In this document: positions 15,899-20,397 of the stretch, piece after piece
Position numbering within the stretch: position 1 is the stretch's first letter
Layout of the letters: each line of letters opens with the position of its first letter
Virus record (IMG/VR): IMGVR_UViG_3300010300_000162
Location: 1 to 20,397 of that record
Length of the DNA stretch: 20,397 nucleotides
Direction: 5' to 3' (one strand)
Source: a virus
Position numbers and translations under genes: made by a program
The notes under the pieces: model-generated
Database searches by the model: none
What the model was told of the DNA's origin: nothing
What the model saw: only the letters and a program-made list of their open reading frames with translations

Positions 15899-17453
15899 TA
15901 TGCAAAAAAGAGGAAGTAGTCTTTCCTCTAAAGATAAAGAAGAACTCCTCAGATTAAAATGTAGGACAGACTTTGTCACCTTTGCAAAAATCATCACAGA
16001 CTTACAATTTAAATCGTATCCAGTGCATGAGCTGATTTGTTCCTATCTTCAAAATATCGGAGATGGCAATAAGGACTATAAAAGAAGTGCAATATCTCTT
16101 CCTCCTAGAACAGGTAAGTCTATGCTTATCTCGCGGATCTTTCCAGCATGGCAATTAGGGCGGAGTCCAACGGCTCAGTTTATTATGAGCTCGTATGCTC
16201 TTGGTCTATCTACAGAAAACTCCAGAGCGGTTCTTGATTTCATCACCTCTGAGAAGTTCTCTTGGATATTCCCAGAATGCGAGATTAATAAAGAGAAGTG
16301 CAATCTTACCGCTCTAAGAACAGAAAATGGCGGATTGATTAAAATTGCATCTGCAGGAAGTAGCGTTACTGGATTTGGTTACGGAGTTATTGATGACCTA
16401 GACCTCCCAGGTATTGGCATCCTAGACGACCTTTTGGCCGATGGTAACTCACTAACGGTCATGGAAAGCACATTTGGTTGGGTGCAGGCACAGTTCTTGA
16501 CTCGTGGTTTGCCCAATCATGCAATTATCTCCATGGGAACAAGGTTTCATTGCGACGATGTTATCGGCCGGCTTCTTAACGCTGATAGAGATAATTGGAA
16601 GGAGCTTAATGTCCCGGCGTTATGCGTCGATGAGGATACTGACTCCTTAGGAAGAAAACTGGGTGAGTCTCATTGGCCAGAGTTTTTCCCTATAGAAAAC
16701 CTTCAGGCTATTAAAAAATCAATCGGGGAAAGGGATTTTAACTCTCTATACCAGGGACAACCTGCAGGTGACGCCGGGGCCATTTTCAAAGAACATTGGC
16801 TAGAGACGTTTGATAAGCAATCCAAGTATGGATATATTTATGCTACTATTGACACGGCGTATAAGGCCGATAGCATGAACGACTTTACTGCTATCTGCGT
16901 TTGGGGACTAACTAAGGAGAAAGATTTACGCCTCCTCCATGTTGTCATGGAGCGGATGGAATTCCCAGATCTCCAAAAACTAATTCCAAAAATTGTCAAG
17001 CAATGGAAGATCAGATGTGTTTACATCGAAGGTCGAGCAAGTGGGGTGCCATTGATTCAGTCTTTGCGAACGTCGCTGTCGATCCAAATCAAAGAACTCG
17101 TACCGTCTAAAGATAAAGTATTAAGGGCAAACTCCGTGGCTCCTCTTGTAGAAGAGGGTGTTGTTAGCCTTTATGAAAACATCCCCAACCTCCAAGAAAG
17201 AATCAACGAACTCACCTCTTTCCCATTTATTAAAAACGATGACTTTGTAGATGCGTTTGTGTACGGAGTCACAGTGTACCGAGACGAGCTTATGGGTGGT
17301 AAAACCAGCTCTGGTGGTATTAGAACGTCTCTACCAAAGTTAGCATATGACTCTTCAAGTTTATCTCAAGTTTCTCGTAAATCTTCTTCGTTAACAAGTT
17401 TATTAGGAGATAAGCGAAACGTGCGCAACGCTGGGGGTGTGCGTTATCTCTAG
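15855..17453 (+). CDS. terL: Terminase large subunit (532 aa; possibly 517 aa)
   Basis: The DNA-packaging motor ATPase and nuclease. The N-terminal ATPase has Walker A LPPRTGKS (82-89), a likely Walker B GIGILDDL (186-193), and the coupling/TRxH segment SMGTRFHCDDVIGRLL (226-241). The C-terminal RNase H-like nuclease has candidate acidic residues D333 (ATIDTAYKADS), E392 (VYIEGRASG) and D463/D466 (NDDFVDAFVYG). The PPRTGKS and TRFH..D..GRLL pattern is that of the psiM2-ORF9/COG5362-type terminases rather than T4 gp17. The start is ambiguous. ATG 15855 overlaps the hub gene by 44 bp without a Shine-Dalgarno. The in-frame ATG 15900 begins two bases after the hub stop, with GAAGG 14 bases upstream, and would give 517 aa. 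No small terminase is next to it. Confidence 0.92.
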   Translation: MNKKELEIEKATVADMQKRGSSLSSKDKEELLRLKCRTDFVTFAKIITDLQFKSYPVHELICSYLQNIGDGNKDYKRSAISLPPRTGKSMLISRIFPAWQLGRSPTAQFIMSSYALGLSTENSRAVLDFITSEKFSWIFPECEINKEKCNLTALRTENGGLIKIASAGSSVTGFGYGVIDDLDLPGIGILDDLLADGNSLTVMESTFGWVQAQFLTRGLPNHAIISMGTRFHCDDVIGRLLNADRDNWKELNVPALCVDEDTDSLGRKLGESHWPEFFPIENLQAIKKSIGERDFNSLYQGQPAGDAGAIFKEHWLETFDKQSKYGYIYATIDTAYKADSMNDFTAICVWGLTKEKDLRLLHVVMERMEFPDLQKLIPKIVKQWKIRCVYIEGRASGVPLIQSLRTSLSIQIKELVPSKDKVLRANSVAPLVEEGVVSLYENIPNLQERINELTSFPFIKNDDFVDAFVYGVTVYRDELMGGKTSSGGIRTSLPKLAYDSSSLSQVSRKSSSLTSLLGDKRNVRNAGGVRYL

Positions 17454-17456
17454 CGC

Positions 17457-17466
17457 ATGGTATAAT
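17457..17466 (+). promoter_or_regulatory. Extended -10 promoter for thioredoxin-sigma operon
   Basis: ATGGTATAAT (17457-17466) contains TGG directly before a perfect TATAAT, i.e. an extended -10. The expected -35 position (around 17438-17443, TGTGCG) does not match TTGACA, so recognition would rest on the extended -10 or on another factor. The same 12 bases ATGGTATAATTT occur in the leftward consensus promoter at 1058-1047. The box lies right after the TerL stop codon (17451-17453), so this is the only non-coding place for a promoter of the downstream cassette. Confidence 0.6.
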
Positions 17467-17473
17467 TTGCATA

Positions 17474-17499
17474 GTCGTAGGTTTTTATACAAAAACGAC
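17474..17499 (+). promoter_or_regulatory. Possible 5'-terminal stem-loop of the thioredoxin mRNA
   Basis: GTCGT (17474-17478) pairs with ACGAC (17495-17499), and TTTT (17482-17485) can pair with AAAA (17491-17494) inside, leaving a small bulge. If transcription starts about 7 bases after the -10 box, this hairpin would form the very 5' end of the mRNA. It is AU-rich inside and weak, and might instead act as an attenuator or be chance. Confidence 0.3.
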
Positions 17500-17516
17500 G
17501 AGCGCACGCGTTTTAT

Positions 17517-17537
17517 TTACTTATAAGTAATTACTTA
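17517..17537 (+). repeat. Overlapping 14-bp palindromes just before the thioredoxin start
   Basis: Three abutting 7-mers, TTACTTA (17517-17523), TAAGTAA (17524-17530) and TTACTTA (17531-17537), create two perfect overlapping 14-bp palindromes (17517-17530 and 17524-17537). They end two bases before the ATG at 17540, where a Shine-Dalgarno would normally sit, and none is present. They could be an operator or a translation-control element with two mutually exclusive hairpins. Confidence 0.55.
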
Positions 17538-17539
17538 CT

Positions 17540-17857
17540 ATGTCAGAAAAACCTAAATTTAAATACAGAATTGTATTTTTTAAGCAACCAAGTTGCGCAG
17601 CTTGTGAAGCGATGCGTCCTATCTGGTCACAAGTTGCAAATGAAATCAGCGAAAACTATCCGCATTACAAAGTAGGCTTTGGCGAGTGGGACGTAACTTC
17701 AGATGACTGGGAGTTTTGCGATAAGATCGAGTGCGATGGCACTCCGAACTTTGCAGTATTTGATGAAGAAGGAACGCTTCTTGGGTTGAATACCGAAGGC
17801 GTTATGTCAGCTGGGCAGCTAAAAGATTTTATTTTAGGAGCAATCAAAGATGAATGA
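17540..17857 (+). CDS. Thioredoxin-like protein (105 aa)
   Basis: A single thioredoxin-fold domain of normal size (105 aa). It has the redox motif CAAC at 19-22 within FKQPSCAACEAM, the cis-proline TP (68-69) in GTPNFAVF, and the terminal GxxxxxxLxxFI helix (AGQLKDFILGAI). It should be a cytoplasmic dithiol-disulfide oxidoreductase. The active site differs from the canonical WCGPC: there is no preceding Trp (it is Ser), and the residues between the cysteines are Ala-Ala, which is nearer to glutaredoxin-like or atypical phage thioredoxins. Two extra cysteines lie at 60 and 65. It is the first gene of the cassette, follows the control region at 17454-17539, and overlaps the sigma-factor gene by 8 bp, so the two are coexpressed. 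Confidence 0.88.
   Translation: MSEKPKFKYRIVFFKQPSCAACEAMRPIWSQVANEISENYPHYKVGFGEWDVTSDDWEFCDKIECDGTPNFAVFDEEGTLLGLNTEGVMSAGQLKDFILGAIKDE
17836..17840 (+). promoter_or_regulatory. Ribosome binding site of the sigma factor gene
   Basis: AGGAG lies nine bases before the ATG at 17850, inside the end of the thioredoxin gene. It supports that start over later in-frame choices. Confidence 0.7.
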
Positions 17858-18638
17858 TGTGCCAATAGCAAAACCTAGAATAAGCTCTAAAAGAGCTAGG
17901 GATCTTCGCGATGAGCATATCATATCACAAATGTGGAAGGCTGATCAAGTTGCAAGGAAAATCTCAAACTTTACGGGGTTGCCCTTTGAAGAACTAAGAG
18001 ATGCTGCTCTTGAGTATATTGTACGTATCTATGATACCTGGGATCAGAGCAAAGGTGCAAACTTCTCCACCTGGGTGAATAGGTGCCTTCAGTTTCACAT
18101 GCTTAATTACCTCAGAGATAGCTCCAGGCTTGTAAAAATGCCTAGGTCGTATTCTGATCTCTATCTTAAGATTAGGAAGTATTTAATTAAGAATCCTAAT
18201 ATCTCTAATCAAGAGATCGCCGATGATCTTAACATCTCTGTGAAAAAAGTAGATACCGTTCGCACGGCGTTTACTATGAGTTTTAATCCAGTAACCGAGC
18301 AAAACTGCATTATAGAGTCGTCAGAAGATTCAGAGATTGGATTTGGGGAACTGTTGACAAATCACAAAGAACTCTTGTTTAGGATCACAGATTTAGAAAA
18401 AGATGACGAAACATTTCTTATAGATTATCTTGTTAAGAAACGTTCTGTATCCACTCTTCTCCGTAAAAATCCCCATCTTAAAAACATCGAAGATATTAAG
18501 TCATATTCGACTAAGCTAATCAATTACATCTTATGGGCAGACAAGTCGTTCGAGTCTTGGGACAAGACTATACAAAGACAAAGTTCGAAGAGAAGTGGAG
18601 CCAAGTCGTCAAAAACACAGAGTGTAACTACTTTGTAA
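17850..18638 (+). CDS. Phage sigma-70-family RNA polymerase sigma factor (262 aa), no clear region 4
   Basis: Redirects host RNA polymerase, probably to phage late promoters. Region 2 is clear: LPFEELRDAALEYIVRIYDT (44-63), then KGANFSTWVNRCLQFHMLNY (68-87) and LRDSSRLVKMPRS (88-100), matching the family's 'FSTYA...I...I...LRD.S..VR.PR'. A helix-turn-helix typical of region 3 follows (PNISNQEIADDLNISVKKVD, 116-135), then a region 3.2-like linker with ESSEDSEIGFGELL (156-169). The part after 180 does not show a recognisable region 4 (-35 binding); a degenerate helical version at about 180-228 is possible. T4 gp55 also lacks normal region 4, so -10-only promoters are plausible. The last ~30 residues are basic and Ser-rich and are encoded in the overlap with the next gene. 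Confidence 0.85.
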   Translation: MNDVPIAKPRISSKRARDLRDEHIISQMWKADQVARKISNFTGLPFEELRDAALEYIVRIYDTWDQSKGANFSTWVNRCLQFHMLNYLRDSSRLVKMPRSYSDLYLKIRKYLIKNPNISNQEIADDLNISVKKVDTVRTAFTMSFNPVTEQNCIIESSEDSEIGFGELLTNHKELLFRITDLEKDDETFLIDYLVKKRSVSTLLRKNPHLKNIEDIKSYSTKLINYILWADKSFESWDKTIQRQSSKRSGAKSSKTQSVTTL

Positions 18639-19243
18639 AACCTCCTGACTTTGATTTTATTCATGAGGTGGTAGGTAAGATCGATAAATGGAAAACCCTT
18701 CATGCCAGAGAAGGGCTGAAGTATAAAATTAGAAATAAAAAATTTCAAGGGCGAGCAGTTAAGGGAGTGGTAATGATCACTCCTAGGTCTAAGAGGGAGG
18801 TTTGGTTGGGTAAGGGAAAAATAGTCGATGAGCTATTTCCTAGAAAGAAACCTATACCAGAGTACAAACAAAATAAAAAAGAAGCGCTTGTGGCCCTGAG
18901 ACAAATCATCGAGCCTCAAATTACCTCATATAGAAAAAGTGTACTGAGGCAGATCCAAGGCCCTATGGGTCATAAAATTAAATGCGCGCTAAGTGGCCAG
19001 GTTATTAATGCTGGCGAGTTTCACATTGACCATCGCTATCCTTTTAAAAATATAGTTGAAGAGTTTTGTAGAGATTACAAACTTGACTTGGAGAACGTAG
19101 ATGTGTACTGCAGAGGTACTAAGTGCTATCTTAGAGATACTGAAATTGCGGAGGCGTTCTTCGACTACCACATGATGAACGCATCGCTCCAGGCCGTTAT
19201 GGCTGAGGCTAATTTAAAGAAAGGCTCGAAGTATTACGGCTAG
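18533..19243 (+). CDS. DUF3223/HNH-endonuclease-like protein (236 aa)
   Basis: The C-terminal half resembles an HNH-type zinc-finger nuclease. It has C151 in CALSG, then GEFHIDHRYPF with H164, D166 and H167, and a second Cys pair C193/C198 in VYCRGTKC. It ends with a helix AFFDYHMMNASLQAVMAEAN, like the tail of phage DUF3223/HNH proteins that I recall having 'HxDH..PF..L..EF' and 'F..YH...A.L......N'. The N-terminal half is basic and unrecognised (DFIHEVVGKIDKW, 41-53, then GRAVKGVVMITPRSKR). It may be a free-standing homing-type or packaging-linked nuclease; catalysis is not proven. The only ATG start gives a 106-bp out-of-frame overlap with the sigma gene and no Shine-Dalgarno. The stop codon forms a shared CTAG with the opposing gene. 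Confidence 0.6.
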   Translation: MGRQVVRVLGQDYTKTKFEEKWSQVVKNTECNYFVKPPDFDFIHEVVGKIDKWKTLHAREGLKYKIRNKKFQGRAVKGVVMITPRSKREVWLGKGKIVDELFPRKKPIPEYKQNKKEALVALRQIIEPQITSYRKSVLRQIQGPMGHKIKCALSGQVINAGEFHIDHRYPFKNIVEEFCRDYKLDLENVDVYCRGTKCYLRDTEIAEAFFDYHMMNASLQAVMAEANLKKGSKYYG

Positions 19244-19848
19244 ACGCCTCTTCTGACTTCTTCTTCTGTAAGATCTATTTTAAACGCTTCTTCAAATAGC
19301 TCTTCGGCTTTTGCGGCAACAATATCCCCTATACCTTGAGATGTTTTATCGCTACTCAACCAGGGCTTGTTCCTATCAACTTTAGGAGCATAGCCCATTT
19401 TATTATATATGCTATACAACCCGGTACCTTTGCGGTTTACAAAATGACCGGCATATAACCTCCCGGTAATTTGCTTAATGTTCTCTTCTTCATATCTTTT
19501 CTGAAGAAACTGGATAATTGGTCCGTCAGGATTTTGCTCATCTAAATATACCTCGAGTTTGCGTAATGCGCCTTCGGCCAGAAGCATAAGCTTCCCTGAC
19601 TCATCCTCTGAAAACTCTATTTCAAGAGCGGAGTCTTGGATAGCCTTGATATATCCCTCAGAGATGTCTTTAACTTGTTGAGAGTAGGCTTCGGCAATTT
19701 GCTCTGCAATAAGCGCTTTGGCGGCTTGAAGATCACGTCGGCGTTGTTCTTCTTTGACAACTTGTTTTGCAGAATCTGCAAGGATATCTCTGGCAGAGCC
19801 AAGTGCCAAGCCCAATATAAATCTAGATAGCGCGGTAACAGGTATCAT
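19240..19848 (-). CDS. Unknown protein downstream of tail lysozyme (202 aa)
   Basis: I do not recognise this protein. The first 20 residues are fairly hydrophobic (VTALSRFILGLALGSARDIL, residues 4-23) without the basic start of a clear signal peptide. Residues about 24-130 look like long charged helices suited to a coiled coil (QQVKDISEGYIKAIQDSALE; GALRKLEVYLDEQ). The C-terminal part has GHFVNRKGTGLYSIYNKMGY (about 134-153), followed by a shorter acidic helical end. Its start overlaps the stop of the tail lysozyme gene by four bases (ATGA), so the two are translationally coupled and a virion or tail-tip partner role is plausible. Its stop (TAG) shares the CTAG palindrome with the stop of the convergent HNH-like gene. 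Confidence 0.6.
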   Translation of the reverse strand: MIPVTALSRFILGLALGSARDILADSAKQVVKEEQRRRDLQAAKALIAEQIAEAYSQQVKDISEGYIKAIQDSALEIEFSEDESGKLMLLAEGALRKLEVYLDEQNPDGPIIQFLQKRYEEENIKQITGRLYAGHFVNRKGTGLYSIYNKMGYAPKVDRNKPWLSSDKTSQGIGDIVAAKAEELFEEAFKIDLTEEEVRRGV

Positions 19849-20397
19849 TTACAAGCAAATGATTGGTATGCGTGATTTGCAATTTCATTACGACCTGGGT
19901 AGTTAACTGCTGCTGGCTCCGCTTTTTCGTAGATCTCTTCAAACTTTTTAACTGCATCTTCTACGGATGTTGCGCTATTCATAGCAGCCGGGAGATTTGA
20001 GTATCCTTGGTTCTGGACCTCGTACACAAAGAATTTAACCTGAGCCTCTACGGTAAGATAGTCAAGGTTTTGGCTTTGAGCATAGGCTTGTAATTTTTGG
20101 AGCCTTTGTGCACCCGGCTGAGGATTCCATTGAAACAATCCCTTTTCGCCCGATGGCCCGGTTGCTTGTGGATTGAAGCCTGCGCTTTCCCACCCGGCGT
20201 TACCTAATATCCCAGCAAGACCGAATTTATTATTAATTCCTAGCCCGCTTTGCGCAGCATTAAGGAGGCTATTTACTGTGTTCTGATTAAATCTCGTTCC
20301 TGTGTACTGACAAGCGCCTTCTGGAAAATTTCCTACAACGCTATTGGGCCCGCCTGGTTGATTAGCCCCAGTGTTATTCCCAGGTCTGCAATATACT
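19845..20397 (-). CDS. Phage tail lysozyme, C-terminal part (at least 183 aa, truncated by the window)
   Basis: The reading frame is open to the right window edge (whole codons from 20396), so the N-terminal part of the protein lies outside; a short reading starting at 20138 would miss the catalytic segment. The visible part has GLAGILGNAGWESAGFNPQA (partial residues 59-78), then GEKGLFQWN. This matches phage tail lysozymes (PF18013 type), in which 'GI.GN...ES..NP.A' carries the catalytic Glu (here E70 of the partial protein) and 'G..QW' follows. Downstream are the family's further helices (TVEAQVKFFVYEVQN) and DAVKKFEEIYEKAEP with NEIANHAYQSF near the end. Preceding sequence is Gly/Pro/Asn-rich, like a linker from an upstream structural domain. 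It probably degrades peptidoglycan during injection. Confidence 0.82.
   Translation of the reverse strand, partial: VYCRPGNNTGANQPGGPNSVVGNFPEGACQYTGTRFNQNTVNSLLNAAQSGLGINNKFGLAGILGNAGWESAGFNPQATGPSGEKGLFQWNPQPGAQRLQKLQAYAQSQNLDYLTVEAQVKFFVYEVQNQGYSNLPAAMNSATSVEDAVKKFEEIYEKAEPAAVNYPGRNEIANHAYQSFACK

Noticed and set aside
17500-17516. GCGCACGCG followed by TTTTATTT as an intrinsic terminator for the TerL operon
   Set aside because: No adequate GC-rich stem pairs before the T-rich run; only a 4-bp AACG/CGTT match is available.
18540-18560. GTTCGAG resembling a tRNA T-loop
   Set aside because: No acceptor or anticodon stems can be drawn around it; it lies in coding sequence.
19636-19830. 64-aa plus-strand frame opposite the 202-aa gene
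   Set aside because: Shadow frame; the minus-strand gene has an ATGA coupling with the tail lysozyme and is the better reading.
20138-20138. TTG at 20138 as the start of the last minus-strand gene
   Set aside because: The frame is open upstream and encodes the catalytic GN..WES segment of the lysozyme, so the gene begins outside the window.
1-20397. CRISPR arrays, insertion sequences, integrase or attachment sites
   Set aside because: No regularly spaced direct repeats, transposase-like or recombinase-like proteins were seen on either strand.

Overview
The window looks like part of the genome of a contractile-tailed phage (myovirus), most likely a cyanophage. The contractile tail is shown by a baseplate J/gp6-type wedge protein, a tail-protein-I-type wedge protein, a gp5/VgrG-type OB-fold hub protein and a TerL. 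Cyanobacterial hosting is inferred from three things: a small protein with the 'Mo-dependent nitrogenase C-terminus' signature (a family I know from cyanobacteria), a giant fibre and a gp5-like protein that carry segments I associate with marine cyanomyoviruses, and a phage thioredoxin next to a sigma factor. No integrase, host housekeeping gene, tRNA, insertion sequence or CRISPR array is visible. Coding density is near complete; no gene-free gap exceeds about 90 bases.

Layout. (1) 57-8358, minus strand, reads right to left: a 182-aa tail accessory protein, a 1675-aa fibre with a self-cleaving S74 chaperone, a 450-aa Cys/Pro-containing probable fibre or adhesin, an 87-aa Mo_nitro_C-like protein, then a 309-aa probable ssDNA-binding-like protein that has its own perfect sigma-70 consensus promoter. 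(2) 8359-8440 is a divergent control region with an 8-bp dyad. (3) 8441-17453, plus strand, is a tightly coupled morphogenesis operon: unknown 295-aa protein, baseplate J, tail-I-type wedge, gp5-like hub and TerL; three junctions are TAATG stop/start overlaps. (4) 17454-17539 is a second control region with an extended -10 promoter and overlapping palindromes. (5) 17540-19243, plus strand, is a regulatory/accessory cassette: thioredoxin, a sigma-70-type factor lacking a clear region 4, and a DUF3223/HNH-like protein overlapping the sigma gene by 106 bp. (6) 19240-20397, minus strand, meets that cassette tail-to-tail on a shared CTAG and holds an unknown 202-aa protein and the C-terminal part of a phage tail lysozyme cut by the window edge.

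How the parts fit. The plus-strand block builds the baseplate and packaging motor. The left minus-strand block supplies host-recognition fibres. The sigma factor probably redirects host RNA polymerase to phage promoters, while the sigma-70 consensus promoter at about 1049-1077 should be read by unmodified host polymerase. The gp5-like hub shows no recognisable lysozyme domain, so the separate tail lysozyme at the right edge may supply cell-wall cutting. I found no clear-cut new defence or mobile system. The least ordinary features are the Mo_nitro_C-like gene, the repeated Cys/Trp modules in the gp5-like hub, the terminase type that differs from T4 gp17, and the palindrome-rich leader of the thioredoxin-sigma operon.
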